Shown here piece after piece: positions 51,180 through 60,377 of a DNA stretch of 64,000 bases. Each line of letters starts with the position of its first letter. Positions within the stretch are counted from its first letter, which is position 1. The stretch lies in assembly GCF_017303055.1 (NCBI RefSeq), contig NZ_JAEKJT010000001.1, positions 806,001-870,000 on the forward strand, in the 5' to 3' direction. The stretch is from Halomonas litopenaei. GTDB lineage: Bacteria; Pseudomonadota; Gammaproteobacteria; Pseudomonadales; Halomonadaceae. The position numbers and the translations under genes are program-made. The notes under the pieces were generated by a model. That model did not search any database, was not told where the DNA came from, and worked only from the letters and a program-made list of their open reading frames with translations.

Positions 51180-52892
51180 ATGCTCAAGCGCTACATTCCT
51201 ATCCTGGCCTGGCTGCCACACTATTCGCCGCGACTGTGTGGGAGCGACCTCCTGGCAGGGGTCATCGTCACTGTCATGGTGATTCCCCAGTCACTCGCCT
51301 ATGCCATCTTGGCTGGACTTCCCGCGGTCGTCGGACTCTACGCCAGCCTGCTGCCGGCGGTGGCCTACGCCATGCTCGGCACCAGTCGCTCTCTCGCCGT
51401 TGGCCCGGTCGCCATCATCGCTCTGATGACGGGGGCGGCGCTGTCCAATGTGGCAACCCAGGGGACATCTGCGTATGTCGAAGCCGCCTTGGTCCTGGCC
51501 CTGCTGTCCGGTCTCATGCTCACGCTGATGGGCTTTCTGCGCCTTGGCTTCTTCGCTAATTTCCTGAGCCACCCGGTCATTGGAGGGTTTCTGTCGGCGT
51601 CTGGCTTGCTGATCGCGATCAGCCAGCTGTCGCACTTGCTCGGCATTGATGCAGGCGGCTACACCGCATTGGCGCTGATCACCCATCAGGTACAGCAGTT
51701 GGATCACATCAACTGGCCGACCCTGGCGGTAGGCGCCTCGACCCTGCTGTCGCTATGGCTGATGCGCGGATACGGCGTGGCCGCCCTGACCGCGCTGCGG
51801 CTACCTGAGGGCCTGGCCAGGTTACTGGTCAAGGCGGGTCCGGTGGTGGCGGTGGTAGTGACGACGCTCCTCAGCTGGCAGCTCGACCTGGCCCGTTACG
51901 GGGTCGCCACCGTAGGTCAGATCCCCGCTGGCCTACCCTCCCTCGCCATGCCGAACATCGATCTGCCGCTATGGCACGCGTTGCTGGTACCCGCCATGCT
52001 GATCAGCGTGGTGGGCTTCGTCGAATCGATCTCCATGGCCCAGATGCTGGCCGCCAAACGCCGTGAGCGTATCGCACCCAACCAGGAATTGATCGGCCTG
52101 GGAGCAGCCAATCTGGCCGCTGCCTTCAGTGCGGGCATGCCGGTCACGGGAGGTCTGTCACGCACGGTCATCAACCAGGAGTCCGGTGCCCGCACGCCCA
52201 TGGCTGGCCTGTTTGCGGCGCTTGGCATTGGCACGGTGACCCTGGCATTGACGCCGCTGCTCGAGCACCTGCCGATTGCAACGCTTGCCGCGACCATCAC
52301 CGTGGCGATTCTCACTTTGGTAGATATCCCTCTGCTGCGACAGACCTGGCGCTACTCACGCAGCGACTTTTCAGCGTTGGCGGTGACCATGCTGCTGACC
52401 CTGGTGGAAGGTGTCGAGGCCGGCATCATCGCGGGGGTCAGCCTGTCCATCGCCTTGTTCCTGTATCGCACCAGCAAGCCCCATAGCGCTATCGTGGGGC
52501 GCATCCCCGGCAGCGAGCACTTCCGCTCGGTCACCCGTCACGAGGTCGAGACTGTCAGTCACCTGGCGCTGTTTCGCGTCGATGAGAGCCTGTACTTCGC
52601 CAACGCACGTTATCTGGAGGACACGCTCTACTCGCTGGTGACCCAACGCCCGGAGCTCAGCGATGTCGTGCTGATCTGTTCCGCCGTCAACCTGATCGAC
52701 GCTTCCGCGCTGGAGAGCCTTGACGCCATCAACGCCAGACTCAAGGACTCACGGGTCACGCTGCACCTGGCCGAGGTCAAGGGGCCGGTCATGGACCGTC
52801 TGAAGCATTCCGACTTCCTCGATGCCCTGACCGGGCGAGTGTTTCTCAGCACCTTTGCGGCCTGGTCCGAACTGCGGCGCCCGCGAGACTGA
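51180..52892 (+). CDS. SulP family anion transporter with STAS domain
   Basis: A 570-residue transporter. LLAGVIVTVMVIPQSLAYAI, VGLYASLLPAVAYAMLGTSR and LAVGPVAIIALMTGAAL are diagnostic of SulP proteins. GMPVTGGLSRTVINQESGAR is the conserved loop before the last helices. The C-terminal STAS domain (about residues 440-555) contains VVLICSAVNLIDASALESL. The anion may be sulfate, bicarbonate or a dicarboxylate; the sequence does not decide. Confidence 0.93.
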   Translation: MLKRYIPILAWLPHYSPRLCGSDLLAGVIVTVMVIPQSLAYAILAGLPAVVGLYASLLPAVAYAMLGTSRSLAVGPVAIIALMTGAALSNVATQGTSAYVEAALVLALLSGLMLTLMGFLRLGFFANFLSHPVIGGFLSASGLLIAISQLSHLLGIDAGGYTALALITHQVQQLDHINWPTLAVGASTLLSLWLMRGYGVAALTALRLPEGLARLLVKAGPVVAVVVTTLLSWQLDLARYGVATVGQIPAGLPSLAMPNIDLPLWHALLVPAMLISVVGFVESISMAQMLAAKRRERIAPNQELIGLGAANLAAAFSAGMPVTGGLSRTVINQESGARTPMAGLFAALGIGTVTLALTPLLEHLPIATLAATITVAILTLVDIPLLRQTWRYSRSDFSALAVTMLLTLVEGVEAGIIAGVSLSIALFLYRTSKPHSAIVGRIPGSEHFRSVTRHEVETVSHLALFRVDESLYFANARYLEDTLYSLVTQRPELSDVVLICSAVNLIDASALESLDAINARLKDSRVTLHLAEVKGPVMDRLKHSDFLDALTGRVFLSTFAAWSELRRPRD

Positions 52893-53026
52893 GACACTCT
52901 GAACCAGCCCCCTGAACGACACCCGGGCCAATGCCTAACCCGTCGGCACACCCAAGGCCTTAGGCGAATGTCGAGCGCTGCGCCATTCAGGTAAGATGGC
53001 GGCGTGATACATGGACGGGCCACGAG

Positions 53027-53713
53027 ATGGAAGACTCACCCAAGCAGAACCTCGCCATCAGCGCCTACCGCTGGCTGAAGCAAGACATTATTCGGGGCAC
53101 CTTCGCGCCCGGGGAAAAACTCCTCATGGCGGGACTCAAGGAGCGTTATGAGCTGGGCGTCGGTCCCTTGCGGGAAGCGCTCTCCCAATTGGTCGCTGAT
53201 CGCCTGGTGGTGGCGATCAGCCAGCGCGGCTATCGCGTAGCCCCCATGTCCCTGGCGGAGCTGGCAGATCTCTACGACGCCCGTGCCCAACTTGAGGGAC
53301 TGATGCTCGAACTGGCCATTCAGCGTGGCGATGATCGCTGGGAAGCCAATATCATTGCCACCGCCCATACCCTGGCCAAGGTGGAAAGCGTCAGCTCCTC
53401 TGATGAGCTGCTGGATCTGTGGGACAAGCGCCACAAGGCGTACCACAGTGCCATTGTGGCCGGCTGCAACTCACCTCACCTGATGCAGGTGCGCGAAGCA
53501 CTGTTCGACCAGGTAGAGCGCTATCGACACCTGTGGCTGCGCGAGACCGTTTTCTCGAGCCAGGCCCTGGCCGCCAAACGCGATGAGCACGCAGCACTGA
53601 CCGAGGCAGTGCTGTCACGACACACGCAGAAAGCGCGACAGATGATGCGGGACCATTTGATGACCCCGGTACCCATCATCACCGACGTGATGGCCAAACG
53701 TGGACTGAGCTGA
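53027..53713 (+). CDS. GntR/FadR family regulator (CsiR-like)
   Basis: A 228-residue regulator. The N-terminal winged helix reads DIIRGTFAPGEKLLMAGLKE, then VGPLREALSQLVADRLVVAI. An all-helical FCD ligand domain follows from about residue 80 (LYDARAQLEGLMLELAIQRG) with metal-binding-type His in HKAYHSAI and DEHAALTEAVL. It is close in layout to CsiR (GabC), which controls glutarate or GABA use, but no such genes are nearby. The ligand is unknown. Confidence 0.88.
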   Translation: MEDSPKQNLAISAYRWLKQDIIRGTFAPGEKLLMAGLKERYELGVGPLREALSQLVADRLVVAISQRGYRVAPMSLAELADLYDARAQLEGLMLELAIQRGDDRWEANIIATAHTLAKVESVSSSDELLDLWDKRHKAYHSAIVAGCNSPHLMQVREALFDQVERYRHLWLRETVFSSQALAAKRDEHAALTEAVLSRHTQKARQMMRDHLMTPVPIITDVMAKRGLS

Positions 53714-54014
53714 ACCCTGACTCCCCCCGACTGGGCCGGCGCTGTTACCTCGGAGGTGAGGAAGACAGCGGCGGCTGCAAGGTCCATCATCGCTAGGGAC
53801 GCGCTGCGTGCATCAGCTGAGCGGCGAAAGGCGCCCGCAGCGCAGAATCCGGAGCCTAGGCGGTAGAGATGGGGAGTTCGAGCAGCGCGTAACGCAGCGA
53901 ATCGGCGGTGCAGGCATTCATTGTTTCCTTAGGGCTTGTCACCGCAGTGTCATCGGGTAATCCTATGCTTTCCATGAACATGTATGACGCTTGCGTCGCC
54001 ACCGGAGAGACATC
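53714..54014. other. Intergenic region with no clear gene
   Basis: Contains a CGGAGGTGAGG-like stretch and short GC-rich inverted repeats (GCGCTGCG...CGCAGCGC around 53802-53846), which might end the regulator transcript. No coding frame looks real. Confidence 0.35.
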
Positions 54015-54227
54015 ATGCCCCACTTACTGAGATTTTCACGGGAGCTGGAGGCTCGCCTGGACCTACTGGCAGAGCGCACGGGCATGACCAAGGCGGCTCT
54101 GATCGAGCGTCTGGTCAGCGAGGGTGCCGAGGTACTTGAGGCAGAGCTGGCACAGCACGGCGCCGGCAGCGAGCGCGCCGAACGCTCCATTGATCAACTG
54201 CTGCGAGAAAGCGGGCTAGGCGCCTGA
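54015..54227 (+). CDS. Ribbon-helix-helix domain protein
   Basis: A 70-residue protein. MPHLLRFSRELEARLDLLAE and RTGMTKAALIERLVSEGAEV have the strand-helix-helix pattern of CopG/Arc-type DNA-binding proteins. The ATG at 54015 has GGAGAG eight bases upstream. No toxin gene accompanies it, so it may be a free-standing regulator. Its 3' end overlaps the end of the convergent kinase gene by 34 bases. Confidence 0.8.
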   Translation: MPHLLRFSRELEARLDLLAERTGMTKAALIERLVSEGAEVLEAELAQHGAGSERAERSIDQLLRESGLGA

Positions 54228-56098
54228 CCTTTCGCCAGCGTCGTCCTTTCCCGGGACTCTTGCGCTCGCGCCAGAGCGGCACGGGGGTCTCGGGGATAGT
54301 AGCGTTCGGGCTGACGGGCCACATGGGGGAAGAACCGGGTATCCTTGTACGGCATCTTCATGAATCCTGAGATGCCCAACCCTTCTATCAGTTTCACCGC
54401 ATCCACAATATCTTCCAGACAGTCCCTGAACTGCTGCTCTCTCGACGGATCCAGCAATCGGTAGTGATGATGAATTTTCAGGTGTGAAGGCAGCACCTCG
54501 AAGATGATCATTCCGGTGTGATGAATATCATTGAGCGCCTGCAGCGAACTGATGATGGCGTCGGGTAACACCAGTAGCTCTTCAGGATCGGGACCATCTT
54601 CAAAGTAGCTGTGCAGGCGAGAGCGATCCTCCAGCTCAGGGACGGCACTGACCTCGTAGGACAGGGCAAGCCCCGGGTCCACCACGAAAGGATGTTCGGG
54701 AGAGCTGCGTTCCAGATGCAAGGTGTCTCTTGCGTTGAACAGACAGCTTTTAAAGATGCCCCGGCGGTGTATCGCGCGCGCCAGCGTGACCATGTTGTTG
54801 ACGGCGGCCACGAACGCCACTTTCACCTGCGGGTCATGTACGTTCAGCGACGAGTCGATGTAGACGCCATCCGCTTCCCAACGAACGGCGAGTCCTCCCA
54901 CGACAGGGTATTTGCCCAGCCGGCTGACCGCTGCCAGAAACGCCTTCTCTGTCTCCCCCATGCCCTGCATGAAATTACGGTAGTAGCGGTCAAGCTGGAC
55001 GTCGTTGACGTCGGCCAAGGTCTCCTCGACCCCCTCTTCCCGCAGAAAGGCCTTGCGTGAGCTGTAGACCACCGTGTCAATCTCCCGTCGGGCGGGACGA
55101 CTCCACACCGGCACCAGCGGTGATTCCTGTGGCAAAGGGAGCTCCAGCATGACCAGGCGTCCCATCCGCGGCATCTCGGCGATAAAGTGATCACCCGCCT
55201 TGAGCCTGACCTCTGGGTCAGGGTCGAGCATGCCATCCAGGGTCCTGGCAAACTCCATCGGAAGACCCAACGAGGTCGCCGGAATAGCGCGATGACCAAA
55301 CCGGCAGGATTGTGCGGACGCCAGCGCATACAGGGTCCCGGCGGCGCCCTGCTCGTCAAATCGCGGCGATGACAGGGCACCTCCCAGCTGCTCTTCACCG
55401 ATGAAGTAGACGTCGCCTAGACGGGCATTGGTCTGCTGCAGGTTGTCTGACATCAGTTCCATCACATTGGCGCTGACAAACTGGCGTCGGGCATCCAGCT
55501 GAGCAAAGACCGAAGAGCCCCAGTCGATCAGCGCCACCGTCTCGTCGCGGGCATCGAAGACCAGGTTGGAGGGTTTGATATCGCCATGCACGACTGGCCG
55601 CCGTGGCGCCCCCGCGGGAGATGTCTCCCGTCGCAGCTCACGCAGGATATCGGCCAGCTGAGTGGCAATCCGTATCACCAGACGCGGCGACAGGCGCCCA
55701 TGTTGCAGCGAGACTTCTTCGAGATTGATACCTGGTGCACGTTCCATCACCAGGATGGGCTGATGACGCACCCGCTGATAGGCCACCAGGGCAGGCACTC
55801 GGGGATGGACCACCTGCTCAAGCATGAAGGCTTCTTCCTCCAGCCTGTCCTGCAGGTGCTGGGGCAAGGTTACCCGGGTGAACTTGAAGACGTAGTGGTG
55901 CTGTTCGGCGCTGATGCCGGCGAAGACAAACCCGTAGGCCCCCTTGCCGATCAGCTCGATCTGTCGATAGCCCAGCTGCTCCAGCTGCTGCTGACACAGC
56001 GCGACCCATTCCTTCAGCTTGCGTGCATCGTCCTGACTCAACAGGTAGATGGACTGATCTTCCGGAATGTAGAACTGCTGCAACGGTGCTGGGGCCAT
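54194..56098 (-). CDS. Eukaryotic-like serine/threonine protein kinase
   Basis: A 634-residue protein with an N-terminal kinase domain (about residues 45-310). The glycine loop is GKGAYGFVF (51-59), the ATP lysine is Lys72 (YVFKFTR), the helix-C Glu is near 88, the catalytic loop is HGDIKPSN (171-178), and DWG (192-194) stands for DFG. All catalytic residues are present. The C-terminal half (310-634) has no recognised domain and no membrane helix, so the kinase is cytoplasmic. It lies 74 bases after the 2-oxoacid dehydrogenase E2 gene on the same strand and may be read through from that operon. The substrate is unknown. Confidence 0.85.
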   Translation of the reverse strand: MAPAPLQQFYIPEDQSIYLLSQDDARKLKEWVALCQQQLEQLGYRQIELIGKGAYGFVFAGISAEQHHYVFKFTRVTLPQHLQDRLEEEAFMLEQVVHPRVPALVAYQRVRHQPILVMERAPGINLEEVSLQHGRLSPRLVIRIATQLADILRELRRETSPAGAPRRPVVHGDIKPSNLVFDARDETVALIDWGSSVFAQLDARRQFVSANVMELMSDNLQQTNARLGDVYFIGEEQLGGALSSPRFDEQGAAGTLYALASAQSCRFGHRAIPATSLGLPMEFARTLDGMLDPDPEVRLKAGDHFIAEMPRMGRLVMLELPLPQESPLVPVWSRPARREIDTVVYSSRKAFLREEGVEETLADVNDVQLDRYYRNFMQGMGETEKAFLAAVSRLGKYPVVGGLAVRWEADGVYIDSSLNVHDPQVKVAFVAAVNNMVTLARAIHRRGIFKSCLFNARDTLHLERSSPEHPFVVDPGLALSYEVSAVPELEDRSRLHSYFEDGPDPEELLVLPDAIISSLQALNDIHHTGMIIFEVLPSHLKIHHHYRLLDPSREQQFRDCLEDIVDAVKLIEGLGISGFMKMPYKDTRFFPHVARQPERYYPRDPRAALARAQESRERTTLAKGQAPSPLSRSS

Positions 56099-56172
56099 GG
56101 TGCTTCCTCCACCCTACCCCAGGCGCCAGACGCGCCTCACGCCTGGCCCCAGGTAGCCTACAGTGAACCTGA

Positions 56173-57831
56173 TCAGGCCAGGTGCAGCAACATGCTTTCA
56201 GGGTCTTCAAGATACCCCTTCCAGGCGTTGCAGAAGCGTGCAATGGTGCCACCGTCAAGCAGGCGATGGTCGCCCGCCCAGGTCGCCGTCATGATGGCGC
56301 GCCGCGTCACATTACCCGCGGCATCAAAACGCGGTAGCCACTGGGTCTTGCCGATGGCAACAATCGCAGACTCGGGTACGTTGATGATAGGCGCCGCATA
56401 GGTGCCCCCGATCGCGCCAATGTTGGAGATACTGATGGTCCCGCCCTTGAGATCTGACGCGGACACGCGCCCTTCCCGCGCCGCGGAGGTAAGTCGCTGT
56501 ACCTCACCGGCAATCTCGAGCAGCGTCAGGCGTTCACAGCCCTTGATGTTCGGTACCATCAAGCCGGCCTTGCCATCTACCGCCATGCCCACATTGCACT
56601 GGCTGGGGTAAAGAATCTGGGTGACCTGATCATCAAGTCTCGCCTGCACAATCGGGTAGTCCTTCAATGCCAGCGCCAGCGCCTTGATGAAGAATGGCAT
56701 CACTGTCAGCCGTATCTCTTGCTTCTCCGCGACAGGTTTCAACCTCTCACGCAGCGCCAGAAGCTCGGTGACATCGATCTCCTCCCCATACTGAAAATGG
56801 GGAACCGTGCTGGCCGCCGTGACCATCTGCTTTGCCATGGCTGCACGCACGCCGCGCAATGGCTCGCTGCGCTCCACCGCCGACGACTCAGAGCGGTCCG
56901 CTTGGACGGGCTGATTCGAGGCGTCACGGTGTTGCTTGTCGTCCACCTGCTGCCCCTGCTCCAGGAAGGCCAGTACATCATGCTTGAGCACCCGACCGTC
57001 GCGACCACTGCCTGGCACCTCTTCCAGACGAAGTTGGTGCTCCCGCACCAGCCTGCGCACTGCCGGACTGGCCGGCACTCGGCCGAAGGCTCCGCGCCCA
57101 GCACCCCGCGCTTCATGAGCGCGCTGCTCGCGAGTGGCCGCGCCAGCGATGGTTGCTGATGCGCTCGATCCCTCAGCGGTGGGCCGGGACTCGGCGCTGT
57201 CAGCGGGAGCTGCCTGCGCGGCTGGCCCAGCAGGCCCTTCTTCCACGCCATCGGCAAGATACCCGAACAGCGGCGCATGTACCTTCGCCATGTCGCCCTT
57301 CTCTGCATACAGCGCCTCGACCACACCGTCCTCGGGGGCGGTGATCTCGACCATGGCCTTGTCGGTCATGACGTCGACCAGGCGCTGGTCTTCACAGATC
57401 GAGTCACCGACGGCCACGTGCCATTCGACCACCTCACATTCGACGATGCCCTCACCAATGTCCGGCAGCACAAAGTCCACCCGGCGTCTGTTCGACGCTG
57501 TGGCAGCAGGCGCAGTCTCTGCGGAGCAGGCCGCGTCCTGCTGTCCATTGAGCGCATCGCCACCCGCCTCGTCGGCATCGCCAGCAGCAGCCTCCGAGTC
57601 ACCCTGATAGGCAAACAGCGGGGCATGAACACGCGCCATTTCCCCTTTTGCCACATGCAGGCGAGTGACCACGCCAGCCTCGGGAGCGGTAATCTCCACC
57701 AGCGCCTTGTCGGTCATGACCTCGACGACCGGCTGATCCTCTTCGATGCGATCGCCCTCGGCGATCTTCCACTCCATGACCTCACACTCGACGATCCCTT
57801 CGCCGATGTCAGGAAGCTTGAATTCCGTCAT
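56173..57831 (-). CDS. bkdB: Branched-chain 2-oxoacid dehydrogenase E2 (dihydrolipoyl transacylase)
   Basis: A 552-residue E2 with two lipoyl domains (lipoyl lysines Lys42 and Lys158 in VMTDKALVEI and VMTDKAMVEI). Each is followed by an Ala/Glu-rich linker, then an E3-binding domain (PASPAVRRLVREHQLRLEEV, about 250-290). The catalytic domain has GDHRLLDGG near the C terminus. The double lipoyl arrangement is less common for Bkd-type E2, which usually has one. It transfers acyl groups to CoA in valine, leucine and isoleucine breakdown. No E3 gene is present in the window. Confidence 0.9.
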   Translation of the reverse strand: MTEFKLPDIGEGIVECEVMEWKIAEGDRIEEDQPVVEVMTDKALVEITAPEAGVVTRLHVAKGEMARVHAPLFAYQGDSEAAAGDADEAGGDALNGQQDAACSAETAPAATASNRRRVDFVLPDIGEGIVECEVVEWHVAVGDSICEDQRLVDVMTDKAMVEITAPEDGVVEALYAEKGDMAKVHAPLFGYLADGVEEGPAGPAAQAAPADSAESRPTAEGSSASATIAGAATREQRAHEARGAGRGAFGRVPASPAVRRLVREHQLRLEEVPGSGRDGRVLKHDVLAFLEQGQQVDDKQHRDASNQPVQADRSESSAVERSEPLRGVRAAMAKQMVTAASTVPHFQYGEEIDVTELLALRERLKPVAEKQEIRLTVMPFFIKALALALKDYPIVQARLDDQVTQILYPSQCNVGMAVDGKAGLMVPNIKGCERLTLLEIAGEVQRLTSAAREGRVSASDLKGGTISISNIGAIGGTYAAPIINVPESAIVAIGKTQWLPRFDAAGNVTRRAIMTATWAGDHRLLDGGTIARFCNAWKGYLEDPESMLLHLA

Positions 57832-57854
57832 TTCGTGACTCTCCCGGCGCCGTC

Positions 57855-58832
57855 TCAGTAGTGGAGTGAGGCGGTGATGGCTTCATAGATCTTCAAGTGA
57901 TCGGGCAGGTACTCTTTCTCCAGGATCAGCGGAAATGGCGTATCCAGCCCGGTCACCCGTCGAATCGGCGACTCCAGATAGAGGAAGCAGCGCTCCTGGA
58001 TCGTCGCCGCAATCTCGCCGGCGAAACCACCGGTGCGAGGCGCCTCATGGGTAATCACCAGCCGGCCGGTCTTGAGCACGGATTCGACCACCGTGTCCTC
58101 ATCCCAGGGAAGAATGGTGCGCAGGTCAATGACCTCACAGGAGATGCCTTCCTTCTCTGCCATCTCGACCGCACGCTCGATGACCTCCATCTGGGCGCCC
58201 CAGCCCAGCACTGTGACGTCGGCTCCCTCCTTGATTACCTCAGCCTCCCCGATAGGCAGCTGATAATCGCCTTCAGGCACGTCACCGGTCGAGGCGCGAT
58301 ACAGGCGCTTGGGCTCGAAGAACAGCACAGGATCCGGATCCCGGATCGCAGCCAGCAGCAGTCCCTTGGCCTCATAGGGATTACGGGGTACGACAATCTT
58401 TAACCCCGGGGTGTGGGCGAAATAAGCCTCAGGGGACTGGGAGTGATAGAGCCCGCCTGAAATGCCGCCGCCGTAGGGAGTCCGAATGGTCATCCCACCG
58501 ACATTGAACAGGTCCCCTGAACGAAAGCGAAACTTGGCCGTTTCATTCACTATCTGGTCGAACGCCGGAAAGATGTAGTCGGCGAACTGGATTTCGGCCA
58601 CTGGCACCGAGCCCTGGGCAGCGAGACCGTTGGCAAAGCCGATAATCCCCTGCTCGACCAGCGGGGTGTTGAAGCAGCGCGCCTTGCCGTACTTTTCCTG
58701 CAAATGACTGGTGGCACGGAAGACCCCGCCAAAGCCTCCCACGTCCTCGCCGAAGCACAACACGTTGTCGTCTTCGGCCATGGCAATGTCGAGTGCCTGG
58801 TTGATGGCCTGCAGCATGTTGATGGTAGGCAT
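57855..58832 (-). CDS. bkdA2: Branched-chain 2-oxoacid dehydrogenase E1 beta subunit
   Basis: A 325-residue transketolase-like beta subunit. The [20 protein letters not shown] start, [20 protein letters not shown], and [20 protein letters not shown] are typical, as is [20 protein letters not shown] near the active site. The HSQSPE variant is characteristic of branched-chain enzymes. The ATG at 58832 has GGAGGAG upstream; a longer frame begins at 58859. It is placed one base after the alpha-subunit stop. Confidence 0.93.
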   Translation of the reverse strand: MPTINMLQAINQALDIAMAEDDNVLCFGEDVGGFGGVFRATSHLQEKYGKARCFNTPLVEQGIIGFANGLAAQGSVPVAEIQFADYIFPAFDQIVNETAKFRFRSGDLFNVGGMTIRTPYGGGISGGLYHSQSPEAYFAHTPGLKIVVPRNPYEAKGLLLAAIRDPDPVLFFEPKRLYRASTGDVPEGDYQLPIGEAEVIKEGADVTVLGWGAQMEVIERAVEMAEKEGISCEVIDLRTILPWDEDTVVESVLKTGRLVITHEAPRTGGFAGEIAATIQERCFLYLESPIRRVTGLDTPFPLILEKEYLPDHLKIYEAITASLHY

Positions 58833-58833
58833 G

Positions 58834-60042
58834 TCAGTCTCCTCCCTGGCTGTCATCATCCTGGCCTAACGCAGGATCCAGGGAACGTGCTCCCCGGGGG
58901 TACGCATCGGGATAGCGACGGACGTGCCGCTTCAACTCATCAAGCTGACGCTGCAAGGCAGGCGTCACATCGGCATATACATCGGTGACCATCGAGTCGA
59001 TGGGAGGTGGCGGCCGCTTCTCGGCGCGCTTCATGGTGTCGAGCACCTCACGCCGCAGTTCGTCCTGCAGCGCCTTCTCCTGCTCTTCGTCCCACCAGCC
59101 CTGGGCTTCGAGCCACAGCTGCATGCGACGGATAGGATCCTTGGCGCGCCAGGCGTCCTCTTCCTTGCGCGAGCGGTAGCCGGAGGGATCATCCGAAGAA
59201 CTGTGGGCCGCCAGACGGTAGGTCATGGCTTCGATCAATACCGGCTTGTTGTCTTCCACCGCGATCTTTCTGGCCAGCTCGGTAGCCCGGTAGACCGCCA
59301 GCACATCATTGCCATCGACCCGGATCACATGCATGCGATAACCCAGCGCACGAGGTGCCACCCCATCGGCGGCAAACTGTTCGACGGATGGGGTAGAGAT
59401 GGCATAGCCGTTATTGCGGCAAAAGAAGATGACCGGCGCTTCATGCACTGCAGCCATGTTGAGGGCTGCGTGGAAGTCGCCCTCTGACGCGGCACCCTCA
59501 CCAAAATAGACAATGGTGCACAGGCCATCGCCGGCCAACTTTTGCCCATAGGCAAAACCCGTGGCTTGGGGGATCTGAGTCGCCAGCGGCGACGAGATGG
59601 TCATGTAGTGCAGCTTGCGCGACCCATAGTGGATCGGCATCTGGCGTCCCTTGCCATAGTCCAGCTCGTTACCGAACAGCTGATTCATGAACTCATCAAA
59701 ACTGAACCCTCGGTACATCAGAGCGCCCTGCTCGCGGTACTGGGCCATGATCATGTCGGCGTCATCCAGGGCCGCGGCGCTGCCGATGACAGCGGCTTCT
59801 TCCCCGGTGCATTGCATGTAGAAGCTGAGGCGTCCCTGGCGCTGAGCTGCCAACATACGCTCGTCCAGAACCCGCGTGGCCAGCATGGCACGATAGATAC
59901 GCAATGCCTGGTCACGCTCCAGTGCCGGGCCTTCGGCGCCGTCGTACAGGGTGCCGTCCTGAGAAAGAACGGCATAGGTCGCAATCGAGTATTCGTCGCC
60001 AGCCAGGAAGTCCGGGCTGTGCGTTTGTGCGGTCGTTGTCAT
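58834..60042 (-). CDS. bkdA1: Branched-chain 2-oxoacid dehydrogenase E1 alpha subunit
   Basis: A 402-residue thiamine-diphosphate subunit. [20 protein letters not shown] with RNNGYAIS form the cofactor motif, and [20 protein letters not shown] the substrate-side region. [15 protein letters not shown] carries the phosphorylation-loop serines of the family. It decarboxylates the branched-chain keto acids and opens the operon alpha-beta-E2. AAGGAACAG lies before the ATG. A LiuR-like palindrome is 92 bases upstream. Confidence 0.94.
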   Translation of the reverse strand: MTTTAQTHSPDFLAGDEYSIATYAVLSQDGTLYDGAEGPALERDQALRIYRAMLATRVLDERMLAAQRQGRLSFYMQCTGEEAAVIGSAAALDDADMIMAQYREQGALMYRGFSFDEFMNQLFGNELDYGKGRQMPIHYGSRKLHYMTISSPLATQIPQATGFAYGQKLAGDGLCTIVYFGEGAASEGDFHAALNMAAVHEAPVIFFCRNNGYAISTPSVEQFAADGVAPRALGYRMHVIRVDGNDVLAVYRATELARKIAVEDNKPVLIEAMTYRLAAHSSSDDPSGYRSRKEEDAWRAKDPIRRMQLWLEAQGWWDEEQEKALQDELRREVLDTMKRAEKRPPPPIDSMVTDVYADVTPALQRQLDELKRHVRRYPDAYPRGARSLDPALGQDDDSQGGD

Positions 60043-60377
60043 CGCGCTGTTCCTTTGCCCCTTATGGGGGCAGTGTTGTCGTTATTTCTTCCCCCTACCA
60101 GGGGATCGCCCATAGTGGGGTCAACGCACGTTGTTGACGTTAACGTAAACTGATTCACGTGACTAGCCACGACTTTGGTCGAAAATCTAGGCGATAACAG
60201 CGGTCGCTAGCGTGATAGCCAGAACATCATGCTGGTAACCACCCAACCTTCAGCAATAGCTCCGGCAGCCTACGAACAGACGCACCGTCCAAATAGCCTG
60301 CAAGGCAGGCCGTCGGTGCGCCAGCGGGAGAAGAAGAACTTCGAACGGTAGGGAGACGTCTAACGAGCGTAGAGCGT
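60043..60377. other. Intergenic region between the osmoprotectant and bkd operons
   Basis: Contains the palindrome at 60134 and the bkd promoter, not clearly recognised. The left part should end the osmoprotectant operon, but no standard terminator was found. GTCTAACG occurs twice near 60358 and 60376. No gene seen. Confidence 0.4.
60134..60149. promoter_or_regulatory. LiuR-like operator upstream of the bkd operon
   Basis: TTGACGTTAACGTAAA is a 16-bp near-perfect palindrome with one symmetric mismatch. It resembles the LiuR (MerR-family) operator reported for branched-chain amino acid genes in proteobacteria, as recalled. It lies about 92 bases before the E1 alpha start, a sensible promoter position. 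No liuR gene is in the window. Confidence 0.5.

Noticed and set aside
54015..54227. Toxin-antitoxin pair
   Set aside because: The RHH protein could be an antitoxin, but no small toxin-like gene lies next to it on the same strand.
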